64,000 nucleotides of DNA from Iris pallida (Eukaryota; Streptophyta; Magnoliopsida; Asparagales; Iridaceae): positions 15,057,893 to 15,121,892 of the forward strand of contig JANAVB010003400.1 of assembly GCA_029216955.1 (NCBI GenBank), in the 5' to 3' direction. Below, piece after piece: positions 32,601 through 44,878 of this stretch. The first letter of the stretch is position 1. Every line of letters begins with the position of its first letter. The notes under the pieces are model-generated. The model saw only the letters and a list, made by a program, of their open reading frames with translations. It was not told where the DNA came from and searched no databases. A program made the translations under genes and the position numbers.

Positions 32601-33300
32601 GTTCCTTGAATTAAAGGCTAATTTATACTAAAATATTCTAAACTTTTACTTTGGTACCCTAACTAAACTTTGATTATGTTTACTTTCCTATCCTGAACAA
32701 TGATTAACTAATAACCGTTAACTGGCCTGGTTAGAAGACAAAATTGCCCCCCTCCCCTTTATAGTGCTCATAAGAAACAATTTATCATTTACAATAAAGA
32801 GGAAGAAAATAAAAAATCAATGAAAAAACTCTTTATTTTTTCCCCAAAATTAGCATTAGTGTTTGTTAACTCCTACTATGTACTTTATAGTCAGAAAAAT
32901 AAATAAATGATCTGACCGGGACCGAGGCTTGAACTTGATTCAATGTACTCAAGACAATATCCGTCCCACACTGGTGCTTACGGTTTAATGGCGATTAGTC
33001 TCCCAAGATACAGTAGTTCTTTTCATTCGGTAGTAGCACTTCACACCGCTGGAACTGGACGAAGCATGTATGTCTTTCTCTCTCTCTTTGTTGGACTTAG
33101 TGCTTGATGTATGAATTGAGTTGGATTACTCGAACACTATAATTTTATAAACGACAAAGAGACACAATGTGAGTAGACACAATGTTTGGAAGGGACACGC
33201 CTTTCCAATAGATAGATTCATTGCAAATTGGACACACCTATTGAAACTTTAATAAAATATTTTTATTTTATTTTCAAGTCAAAATACATCCACTTTTCCA
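32601..33300. other. Upstream region, no gene seen
   Basis: AT-rich DNA. Near 32640-32720 a run such as TTTGGTACCCTAACTAAACT resembles the ends of other plant transposons, but no partner end was found. Confidence 0.4.
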
Positions 33301-34931
33301 ACAATTCCCACATGAATGAATATTTGACTGTTCATAATACAAACAAAATACAGACACAATGCAGACATAGAGAGTGAGATCATTTGAAAAGTTATTGTAT
33401 TAGGATAGCTTTCGGCCTTGAACCTTCCCTTGTGAATATTTATCGAGTCTACTAGTTATCCAGTGAACATGATGTCTTGAACTGTTTGTTGTCACACTGC
33501 TTTTGATATATTGACTATAATTAACCTCTGTACTGTTTTAGCTCTATTAATCTACAGGAATAAACAAGTCATTAGAGAGAGAAGGAAAGACAATCCGAAC
33601 ATCTATAAGAATAAACAAGTCTTTCGAAGTAAGAAAAAGATGATTCCAACACTTACAACAGCAGACCCTTATCGCACTCAACAAGACATTTGACAAAGCA
33701 AAATAATTCAAGCCATTCGTGGATTTGAGATTCATTGCTGACGCACTTGATTGTTGGATTGCCATTCCCGCACCGTCAGGCAAGATACCTTGCCACCTTA
33801 CTCTGTGATTTGCTTTATCTTATTTTCAGTTATTTTATTCAGCATTACTTATGTTGTTAGTATTATATCACTGTGCGTCCAAGTCACACTTGGGTGTAAG
33901 CGACTGTATCGGTCGTTTTACTTGCTTTCATACTATTTTCTTACATTGATTTAGCTTAGTGACCACACATTGATGATGATGTATTGGTATATCTCATACA
34001 CCTTGACACATGCTTTATCACATGTTGTGAGTCACATGTAGGACACGTACTCGCGTAGTCGGCTGGCCACCGATACGTCTGAGACATGCGACAGATAGGA
34101 GTAACTGCCAATAGAATTGCATGTTAGTAGACTTGGCGGTTATTAGAGGTTCATATTAGTTATGGAGATGACGATACTAGGCATTGGGTAAGGAGAACAA
34201 TACCTGACGTATGGGCTTCTTTTGTACTTCCTTGATTACCTGTGCGCTCCACCGGAGACGCAGGCTCCAGGTGTCCTCTGACGTTTTCCAGAGCATTATT
34301 GACGTACCCTCTTGCACATGATGCCCTCTGACGATCTTCGGATGTTACGGACGTAGGCCCCTCGTGCCCTATACGGGAACTATACCGATCCCATCTACAG
34401 CCAGGCTCATGCGTCGAAGGATTGTATCTCAAACTGCATGTTCACAATAGAACGGTTAGGTCCCTATTGCATGCACCTTTTCTTTTATTTATATTATCAC
34501 AAATTATATGGCATGTTCTTATGTATCTTGTTACGTCCCTCTGAGGACCTGATGATCTCTCTAGTGTGTGATTTTATGTCTATTTGCAGGTGCTCTAGCC
34601 TAGGACCATGATCTACTCTATTTCTTCGAGGATGATTGCTCTTGGTTCGCCTTTGCTCGCTCAAAAATTCCTTTCATTATTATGTATTCCTTCTCATTAA
34701 ATTGGTTGGTAGTGGATTTGTCTCCGCCCAACGTCTTGTATAAAATTTCATGAGTTGATTTATATCATTATTTTTTTTTTGATTTTATGGATGAGATTTA
34801 GTTACCATGGTTTACTGCATTTACAGCTTATGTATACATACAAGGATTCCACATATTGGAGTATACTCGTATATATGTAGCTGGCATGTCTACGTATTCG
34901 GTCCTAAGTATTTTGGGTCTGGGGCGTTACA
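33301..34931 (+). mobile_element. Possible 3' part of a Gypsy-type LTR, unit A
   Basis: The segment ends GGTCTGGGGCGTTACA at 34931, a terminus common in plant Gypsy (Tekay/Del-like) LTRs. The left border is undefined. If it is an LTR, 34932-36132 would be a short non-coding internal part and 36133 the start of the partner LTR. No clear primer site or purine tract supports this, so confidence is low. Confidence 0.35.
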
Positions 34932-36132
34932 TTTTTTGTGGTGGCCCATGTAGGTCGAGTTTATCACTTCGGTTACGTTACTATGCCGATGTGAGCCTGC
35001 ATATAGTTATATATAGGAATCTCATCCACAAGCTTGAATCTCCTCCTTTGATATCCAATTTCGAACCCTCGGTTGACTACCTTGATTTTCTGCTTGATTC
35101 TTTCCCACCGTGAAACATCTTTTCCCTTCGTGCTTGATATAGAGGTTAGGAAGTTGAATAATACTAGTTATACGTGTTATATTGCTCAATCACCCTAGTA
35201 GTTGACTCATATAAGTTGGGTAGTATGCCTCGCGGCCTACCACTTCGTGTCCTTGTAACCTATTAATGAAGTGTAACTGGGTGGCAATGAATATAGTGTA
35301 GGAAGATATGTTGCCTAGAATATAGAGTTTTAGTAGCCCATACTCTATTGGTCAACCATGGCCTGATACAAGAGCCAGTAGAACGACTGTATAAATAGGA
35401 ACACTGTACAAGACTTAGACCTTTGTGAAACTTGAACTATTTATTACTGTTTTCTTCATTATCTCCCGTACTTATACTTTGCACTATCATGAATGATGTC
35501 GCTATTTATAGCCTAGTTTTACAAGCTTATATTTATCGAGTTTGTTCAGGACATATGTATACTGGGGACGCCCATTAACATATTGTCTAATCAGAATCAG
35601 CGTATTATGGTCTGATCAACCTTGGTGCACTTGGTTCGCTCTTCATATGATTATCCCACGTGGATTGAGATATAGATGTCTTTAGGATCTCATCCGCACT
35701 ACCCTGAGAACTCGCTCTGAATTACTTAATTGCCCTTGGAAACCCGTATTCGCATTTGATTCTCTTTCTCTTGAACTCCTTATTGTTTGACATCGTTACT
35801 TACTGCGGAAACAAATGCTCGTGTTTGAGGGAAGATAGATACATAATGTTTCCCTTGGTTCCCATACCATGAAAAGCTATATATACACAAGTGTAGCAAC
35901 AATCGGCCAAGCCATATGACTACAACTTTGCTTGAGGTACTTGTCCTCCCCTCGACCCGGAACTAATAACGTGACCTTCTAGTCATTAGAATTTGAGAAT
36001 GAGTAGGATCTTACCCTTGGTCAAGACACTAACCTAGGAGACTATCTAATCTCAAGAAACCAATTATTGTGAGTCTCTAATTATTCATCTTGATTCTTGC
36101 TTTAACTATAAACCCGTATGCCTTAACCCGAC

Positions 36133-37880
36133 TGTAAAACCCCTAAATTTCTACTATTTTTTTATTAAATTTGGTACTGATTTAAAATTTTGTATTGTAC
36201 GTCGCGTAGTCGTATTGTACGTCGTGCACGAAATTTTATTTTTCGTAATTGCTCGACGAGTGCGAATATGTGCGAGCGTACATATTTTTAGAAAAATATT
36301 TTTTCCTATTTTTATAGTTTCAAGATAATATATAATAATTATTTTTTTAGCTATCAAAATTTCTAAATATATGAGTTATTTATGAAAAGCCTTTTTTGAC
36401 AGTTATAATAAATAATATTCTTATAAAATGGTATACTAGAAAAGTATATATTTGTAAATATTATTTGTGCATACATATATATTTCGTAATTATTTATTAG
36501 CTTATTTTTAAATAATAATGTAATTTTTGAAATTATTATTATTATTAGTATTTTTGGAAAACATATTTTAAAATTATTGTGGCAATTTAAATCTTGATTT
36601 GATTTTTTTTTTTTTAAATAGATTAAATTAATATCTATATTTGGAATTTGAGTTATCTTATTTGATTTTAAACTAAAGGATGGAAATTTATTTGATTTAA
36701 TTGATTTCGATTGGATTTGATTGAATTAATTTATTTAAATTAATATGGTATTTATCTATTGGGATTTTAAATCAATTCTAATCCTTATCCAACTGGGAAT
36801 TCTCACATCCTATAAATAGGCAGGCACTCCTCCATAAATTTTTACATCCACAAAAATTCTTCTACCATAAACGTGCAGTGCATCGTGTCCGTGTCTGTGT
36901 CCCATCCACTACCAATTTTCCTTTACAAATACATCAACCCCTTCGTGTCCGACATGCCGGACACAAACCCCAACGAACCAAAATTTCCAAATCTAAACCT
37001 AACCCGGCCATCCCCTGGCTGCACATCTTCCTCGGCTCGACTATCACCACCAGCAAACCCACCCCAGCCTACTGTCCAGCCCCGACCAGCCACCATCTGC
37101 TCGTTGCCCCGACGAGCCCTTCCACCGCACCCAAATCCGGCCAGCCTCACCCAATCACCACCGTACACCCAAACCCAGCCTCCTATCCGATCAGAGCCAC
37201 ACCACCACGACCCTCGTCATCTCCGCCACCCGGCCACCCATAAACCCGGCGACCAACCTCTCAACCTCAGCCACCCTTCACCGCCACCAAATCCAACACC
37301 ACAACAAGAAAAATATAGAGCCCTCACCTTCTCCGGCGTCGCTCCGCCTTGGCGCCGCCTCTGGCACCATGGTCCGCTCGCCCGTCCAGTCCGGCGAACC
37401 ACCGCGTCCAGCCGACGAACCACCGCGTCCAGCCCGGCGAACCACCGCCTCGTGTCCCCCTCCCCATTCCTCCGCCTTCGCTAAGCCTCCGCCCCGCCTC
37501 GCCGACCTCAGCCTCCCGCTCCTTCCCTCTCCTCTCCCGACCTCCACCCAAATAACCCTCCGTCGCGGCATGCCGGCGCTGCAAGCCGCTCCCCTCCGCT
37601 TTGACCGCCGCCGGCGCTAGCCCTAGCCAGCCATCGCCGAGCCGCTTCTAGCTCCGTCCTCGTCCCGCGTGACCCGACCGCGCCTTCCCTCTTTCCCTTC
37701 TCCTCCGCGCCGGCGACCATCCGAGCGCCGGCGACTTTCCCGACGACCCCTTCTCCCTTTTCGCTTTCACTCTTCTCCTCTCTCTCTCGCTCACTTTCTC
37801 AAACCTCTCCCCTCTCCTTTAATTCGTGTCCAAAAGTCTGCTCTTCTTCAGAGGAGAGCACCTGCTGCTGATGGTATATG
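36133..37880 (+). mobile_element. Gypsy-type LTR fragment with GC-rich leader, unit A
   Basis: It begins TGTAAAACCCCTAAATTT, a typical Gypsy LTR start, followed by AT-rich DNA and a TATA box TATAAATAGG (36811-36820). A very C-rich transcribed-looking leader with Pro/Arg-rich open frames in several phases (up to about 200 codons at 36873-37484) comes next. These frames are not kept in unit B and are best read as compositional. Confidence 0.5.
36811..36820 (+). promoter_or_regulatory. TATA box of the LTR-like element, unit A
   Basis: TATAAATAGG lies about 65 bases upstream of the C-rich leader; the equivalent is at 57367-57376. It fits an LTR promoter. Confidence 0.5.
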
Positions 37881-38157
37881 TTATTATAAATATTATTATT
37901 TAGTATATTAAAAAATGTAAACTTTAATATATGTGTAAGTTTTTTATAGTATATATATAGTATTCGCAAAATAGATTAATATTATATTTATTATTAGTAT
38001 TGGTATATTTTTATTATTATTATTTAATTACTGTTATTAATATTAATTATAATGGTATTTGTTAGTAATTATCATTATTATTTTCATTGGTTCCAATAAT
38101 ACCTATATTGTTATTTGTTCTCAATGTATTGAAATATCTAATAATTGTATTATTTAG

Positions 38158-38530
38158 TATCTTAATTACGTCGTTTTTTTTGGGTCTAAAAAGATTTTCT
38201 TCATACTCACCCAAAAATACTTTTGTTTGCAAAAACAAAAGTTGATCTTTATTTCACAAACTTTGTAATAAGATTACAATTTGAATTCTGGAAAAGTACA
38301 ACTTTAGGAATCCGATCTAAAGACGATCGCTTTATCCCTTGGACGATGTAAACTTTGAAGACGATAGCCTCTGAAGTTGAAGGCGGTAGCCTCTGAAGAA
38401 TGCAGCAGCACTTGGACAAGAACTCCTGATCTCTGGTGACAATAATGATCTGATCTCCTTTGAAGGACTTGAAACTCTATTTATAGAGTTCTGGAAATAA
38501 CTAATTTTTAGTTATTCTGGATTGTGCAGG
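38158..38530 (-). mobile_element. Minus-strand LTR-like promoter module at the unit end
   Basis: On the minus strand a TATA box CTATAAATAG (38486-38477) sits in the palindrome CTCTATTTATAGAG. About 200 bases on lies AATAAA (38253-38248), the layout of an LTR R region or of a pararetroviral leader. The minus-strand start TGCACAATCC is two bases from the unit join. No partner copy within a unit was found, so the class is unresolved. Confidence 0.4.
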
Positions 38531-41500
38531 ATTGAGATATGTGTCCATGTAGACCACAATAATTACAAATAGTAGCAGTGTTAGTGCTTGGTGTAGTAGT
38601 GTATCCATGAGTCTTTTGTGTTTAGATACTTATAAGCGAAAGCATGACTATATGCAACATTTGGCCTGCGTGCTTTCTTTGATCGTGTCCTGTTATGTGT
38701 ATGAGGTGTCACTGAACAGATCTTGGTTTAAATAACAGATATAACCTGCTTGCCCAACCTAATCTCTAACTTTTTAGAGATTTCACATGCCTTATCACTT
38801 GGCAGATATAGCATCTACCTTTGAACAGCTATAAGATATTTCTTCTTTTCTAACTCATATAACTCATAGCTTTGCATAGTCACGATCTCTCTTCTCAATA
38901 TCTTTGAGAGTATCATGTAGGCTAAGCTTAAGAGTTGATGCTTCATCCGTGTTACTAGAGGAAGGTGTCTCCCTTACTTCATTTAATAAGGTGGAGAGGC
39001 TTTCAACTTCAGTCGTGTAAGCTTTGATCTCATTTCGAGATTGTTTGTATTTGTCCAACACTTTCTCATGTTCATCTAACAAATCACTAAATACCAGTGT
39101 TCTAAATGGCGGCCGCCTAAGCCGACTAGGCGGCGCCTAGGCGGTAGACAGGCGGTAGAGTAGGCGGCCAATTGTGGTTGGCACCAAAGGCAGAGGTTAG
39201 GTGGCGTAGGCGGATGCCTAGGCAGAGCAATACCTAACAAGATATTTTGACGAAAAAGATTTTGTAAGCATTATGGGCATATGGTTCACTTTTGCAAAAC
39301 TAAAACTTTATAAATCTTCGGTCTGCATCTTAGTTATGCATGAAACATCCTTAAAATATGCATGTTATGCAAAATACAGTAGTAAAATAGTAGAAAAATG
39401 TTCAAAATGTATCGACCGCCTAGGCGGTAGGCGGACTCTCTGCCGCGCACCCGCCTACCGCCGTTTGGAACCTTGCTAAATACATCAGAAAGTTCATCGA
39501 AAGTAAAGTCATCATACAGAGGATTAGTAGCTACCTGATTAAATACCATTAAGCACACATTTGCAGAATTGTTGGATCTATCTTCTTCCTCTGACTCACT
39601 GACTTCACTTTCATGCCAGATGCTCATATTCGCATACTTTCGAGATGATGACTTTCTGCTTGATCGTTCACAGTGATTTGTCTTCTTATCCATTGGACAG
39701 TCTTTCTTTATGTGCCCTGTTTCTTGCATCCATACCATATAGTCTCCTCCTCATTGCTTTCATAGAAATCTTTCTTCTTTCGGTTTGATTTTTCAAACCT
39801 CAAGAATTTTTTGAAGTTCTTTACTAGCAGGGCTTGTTCCTCACCATCAGAGTCATTGTCAGTATCTTCGCTTGAGATTCTCTTTACATGAGCTTTGAAG
39901 GCAATTGATTTTTCCTTTGGTATAGCTTCTCAAAAGTCCTTTAGATCCAGCTCATGAGTCATCAGTTTGCCCATGAGTGTCTCCAGTGACATGGTGGTGA
40001 GATCGTTTCCTTCTATAATCGCAGTAGCCTTGGTGTTCCAGGTCTTGGTCAGTCCCCTGAGTACCTTACGAATCTTCCTGTGATTTGTATAATCCTTGCC
40101 AAGAGAAGATAAAGGATTATGATAAAGGAAACGAGTAAACATCTGAGTCATCATCTCATCTGTCTTTCTTGAAAGCCTCATATTCTTGTGTCAATCGACT
40201 GATTTTGGATTCTTTCACCTGCGAAGTACCTTCATGAGTTACCTCAAAAAAATTTGCGATGTGGTACAGGTAGATATCCTATTAAACTCAGTCTTGTCAA
40301 TAGCACAGAATAAAGCATTTATAGTTCGCGCATCAAGACTAGCTTGTGTCTTCTGTAAGTCCGTGTACCTATCATGGTGCTTTTCTATAAGATTGCCATC
40401 ATCACTATTCTAGGCGGCTTTTTGTAACCGTCTATAACAATTGACCAAAGATCAAAGTCAAGTGATTTCGGAAAAAAAAAACTTACGTCTTTCAATATGT
40501 GTAGTTTATTCCATCAAATAGTGGAGGCCTTTTTGTGGACTGCCCTTCACTGGTGGATATTGACTTCACGGATGTCATGTGTACTCTAGAGTGTTATTTA
40601 AGAATAACCTAGTTCGGATACAAATTGTAGGAACGTTGAACAGCTCTAGAGGGAAGGTGAATAGAGTGCGTGTATACAACGGAATAATAATTCCCACTTA
40701 AAAAATTTATATGGCAGTAAACAACTATGAAGCATGCAGTATTTAAGTAAATGCGTAAAGTAAGGAGATCGGAAAAAACAAACTCAAACACCGGAATTTA
40801 TACTGGTTTTTTTCTGAGAGGACTAGTCCAGTCTTGAGTACTATGCTCGATGTTGGATCTACGATACAGTGAAACACAAGCTTTTAATCCAAAGTGCTTG
40901 CAACTCCTTACAATACGTGCTTTTAATCCGAAAAGCACTACTTCAACCTGCAAGCCTTTAATCCGAAGGGTTTGCCGACTGCAGAAACATGATGAAAACG
41001 AAGTTGTTTTCAAGCCTTCTCTACAACTCGACCAAACTTCCAAATCGAACCGTAATTGGCACTGGCTTGGCTAGGAGTCGTAAAGGCTTTGATTTGAAAG
41101 TGTAAAACTCAGAGAACACTTAGCATAGAGAAGAGAGAATGAGATGGGAGATGAAAAGAATGTGAAACTCAACTCTAGTTATAGTATTTTTGGAGACCGA
41201 ATTCGGGCAGTGTTCGGTTCCCTAATGTTCAAAAAATCGAATGTTGGAGTCCAGTCTACAGGGTGACCTGATCCAATGGAATACTGGTCAGGGTACCGAG
41301 TTCGGTCCGAGTTCGGGCAGAACTTGGTCCGAGTTCGGTTGCCCTATGACCAGGTTGGTCAAAGTGTAGAATGAAATGGATTTTGGGTTTGGGCTTTTAT
41401 AAATAGGCAGGCTTTTTTTTTTGTGGACTTGATGGAATACGAACTAGGTAGGCTTATTTAGAAGTGGACTTTGGAAGCTTAAGCCATGTGCCAATCTCGT

Positions 41501-41742
41501 CCGATGTACATTTTTCCTAGACTCAATAAAGTGAAAAATACATAAAAATAGAAGAAATGTCTTGATCAGCAATTTGTTCATTTTGGCTTTAGGCGAAGAC
41601 TTGATAGAAGTTGTAGCATAGCAGTTGTCCATCATTTGTACCGCAGCAGTATATTATTTGTATATCAGTATATTTTGTTATATCCAACTAGAGTTTTAGT
41701 CGGTTATCGAAATCAGGTATGACCATGACCTATGGGCCAACA
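38531..41742 (-). pseudogene. Partial Copia element, unit B
   Basis: Copy of 17953-21183: zinc knuckle edge, gag with MITE, and LTR (40626-41742). Extra small deletions relative to units A and C break gag further, for example one base lost in the knuckle region near 39721. Confidence 0.88.
39095..39475. mobile_element. hAT MITE in gag, unit B
   Basis: Same insertion as 18519-18901 with the same CTAAATAC flanks; two bases are missing in the CTCTCCGCCG segment. Confidence 0.88.
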
Positions 41743-42063
41743 AACATTATCAGATCTCTATGAAATGAATCCAAAGAGTTTCTGACAATAAGAAAATTAT
41801 GTTTGATGTATAGGTAGAGCAGAAAGAGTTTGATTTTAACACTTCACACGAGAAGATTTATAGAAAATGTTGAATATCATCTATAAAAAAAAAATATATA
41901 TTCTAAGTTATAGTCGCATTTCTCCGAGACTACAAGAAGTTCATAAAAGAAATATGAAACACACGATTGCTTATGCAAAACAATACATTTTATATAATTG
42001 AATATTCATCCAAGTATGACCAAATTTGGAATTTAAGGACTTAGCATCCACCAATATTTATAG

Positions 42064-42462
42064 CATGGTTTAAAGTATCAGTCGATACCCGATACCGACA
42101 TTGGGGGTCTCTTTTCCGGTCAATTCGACAAAAGAAATTAAACGAAAAAGATAAATCAACAAGGGTTTAAAGCATAATAAGATTGTAAAAGGATGTAAAA
42201 GAAGAAAATCTATTGTATGTAAACCATCGATAAGGGTGACTACTATTTCATTTAATTTCAAACTACTAAGAAATAACACTGAAAATACTTCAAATTATGC
42301 CTAAATATAAAATAATGTTTTTAAATGTAAATGATTTATTAATAATTATTTGTTTTCCGATACCAAAAAAATCCGATACTCCGATCCGAAACCGCCGATA
42401 CTACCAGTATTGCCGATACCAATACTCATAGGAATAGTCCGATACCGATAGTGTGAACCTTG
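42064..42462. mobile_element. hAT-type MITE, unit B
   Basis: Copy of 21505-21907 with identical ATTTATAG flanks and several one- to four-base deletions. Confidence 0.85.
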
Positions 42463-43050
42463 ATTTATAGTCATCTTCCTCGTACCAGCAGTTCGTATAG
42501 CAGGAGAACCAAGTGACAATAATCAACAATCACAAACCCATATACATGAGGAAAGCAGAGTTGGAGAGAATTAACCTTGCCACATTAGCCAATTATTTTT
42601 TTATTGAAGACAGAATAAGTGCTTAAAACACAAGTTGCAAACATGCTTACTCACCTTTCTTTTGACTTTTGATCTTATTCAAGACAAAACAAGTGTCTGA
42701 AAGATGTAACCCTATTTCCCAATCCCCCTTTTCATCTTCTGTAACTTGACCACTACGCACACCTCGAAAATTATATAGAGTTCGGGCAGCAAAAGATGTG
42801 GCGGTCTTTCCCTGCTGACTTTTTCCTTTTTCTGAAGAAACACAGTTCGACAAGAGAACTAGGGTTGTCTAACAATACATCCTTGGCTTGCTAAATCTGA
42901 GAATTACACTATGCTTTTCCAGCTGTGTACTGATTTTCGAAACTCTGCCAGTTTGTAAAATTCATGACTTTTGTAACTATAAATAGGTCAAACACAAACT
43001 TCCTTATTCCTTTTCAATTATATAATGATTTTTAGTTTTATATTATTATT

Positions 43051-43080
43051 TGTGTGTGTGTGTGGTGGTGTGGTGGTGTT

Positions 43081-43121
<41 letters not shown>

Positions 43122-43137
43122 GGGGGGGGGGGGGGGG
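43051..43137. repeat. (GT)n / poly-G microsatellite, unit B
   Basis: Poly-G of 38, one T, then 16 more G, much longer than in unit A. The GT part is shorter. Slippage or sequencing error could explain either change. Confidence 0.8.
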
Positions 43138-43971
43138 TAACTTGTTACAAGATCCCAAATCACAAATAAAAGCATGCAATGCAAGGACATAATTATAAGT
43201 TTAAATATAGAAAATGACACTAAATAATAGAAAAGAAAAAAAAAAATTGGTGGGCATACTAAAGCCAATTCCCTTAAAGAGTGATTATCAAGGATGTAAG
43301 AAGACTGAGAATTAACCTCATATCACCAAATATATGATCCATAAAATATGAGTTAAACACGGAACATACAAATGGCATAAATAATAATGTAATATTGGTG
43401 ATCGGCAAAGACAATAACCTTAAGAGTGGATTTAAGAAGATATGTAGTATATGAAATTAATATACTGGAAATTGCTGAGATATTCAATTTCGGGGTTAGT
43501 TTTTATAAAAACCCACCCGCGGGTGGATTTTATGAAATGTCCAGAATTATATATTTTTACGTTAAATATTCCAAGATCCCTTTAGATGCTCTATATTTAC
43601 AAAATAGCCATTTTGATAATACCATAACTACCCCTTCGCACAAACTCATATTTGGATTGCGATTTTCTTCTTCTTCTTCATGAGAGATCTGAATTCCATT
43701 GCTCTCATCTTCAGCAGAAATTGCAAAGATCGTTCGTAGTTCACTGTGCTTTTCTTCAGTCGAACTCCAATCATCGCTCATCATCATCATCATCATCTTC
43801 GTGGAGAGATTTAAAGTTTTCCGACGATTAGGTCAATTGTGGAGAGAAGATGTCTTCTTCTTCTTTTCCATAAGTTAGCATCGTTTTGAAAGAAGAACGA
43901 AACTCTTGAATCTTTATTCCTGACAAATTTTTTTCCACAAAAAATTAGGTTTCTGTCAACTTTTCTCCATC

Positions 43972-44411
43972 ATTCTCCGTGATTTTAAACGGAGAATGAC
44001 CATTCTCCGTGCTAAAACCACGAAGAATGGTCATCCTCCTAATTAAATTGACGAAGAATTGCCATTCTCCGTGCTAAAACCACAGAGAATGGTCATTCTC
44101 CTCGCATTTTAGCACGGAGAATGGCAATTTTTCGTCAATTTAACAAGAAGAATGACCATTCTCCGTGTTAAATTCTCCGTGTTAAAATGACGGAGAATTG
44201 ACATTCTTCGTGCTAAAACCACGAAGAATGGTCATTCTCCTTGTTAAATTGACGAAGAATTGACATTCTCCGTGCTAAAATGACGGAGAATGACCATTCT
44301 CCGTCATTTTAACACGGAGAATGGCAATTCTTCGTCAATTTAACAAGGAGAATGACCATTCTCCGTGTTAAAATGACGGAGAATGACCACTTAACAAGGA
44401 GAATAACCATT
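43972..44411. repeat. Hairpin array, unit B
   Basis: Copy of 23395-23834. The 148-bp palindrome (44220-44367) keeps its full length and two-base centre, while surrounding DNA has indels. Confidence 0.88.
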
Positions 44412-44878
44412 TCCCTTAAATATAAATAGTCAACCATACACAAAAACTCTAATAGCACAACAGGGCTTTTTGTGGTTTATCATAGCTTTATTGCTCAATT
44501 GGGCAGTAAATGACGAGAAGTATGCCTTGGGAAAGCTTAGTATCGACAATTTACACGGTCTTCACTTCGGTTTTTACTGATTCTTCTTATGAGTATTCAG
44601 TACTAGCTGAGATTATGCCTTGGGAAAGCTTCCGTCATTTTAGTCAAAAAGCCCATTTTACATTATTCCTGGATGTCTATGGCATTTCGGAGAAGCTAGA
44701 GAATGGTGCCATCCAAGAAAAGTTGTCCTTTTTGTTATCTAGTTTCTCATGCAAACTTCATCTTATATACTTCATCTTACAACTAAGTTATACTTCATAT
44801 ACATAGAATCAACCCATCATCCTGAAAATGTCAGAAAGACGCATGTGAACAACAGAAACTTAGCTATGATTGAGAAAG

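Larger units (their letters stand above)
17953..38530. repeat. Tandem repeat unit A (20,578 bp)
   Basis: From 17953 the sequence recurs almost identically from 38531 and again from 59103, always in the same order and orientation. Unit A ends with CTGGATTGTGCAGG, followed directly by the start of unit B, ATTGAGATATGTGTCC. To the left of unit A the Copia coding sequence continues without a break, which identifies 17953 as the true left border. The two left contexts share TGCAG next to the join. Confidence 0.93.

Noticed and set aside
36873..37484. 203-codon Pro-rich open frame as a protein gene
   Set aside because: It lies in a compositionally biased LTR-like leader, overlaps long frames on both strands, and is not preserved in unit B.
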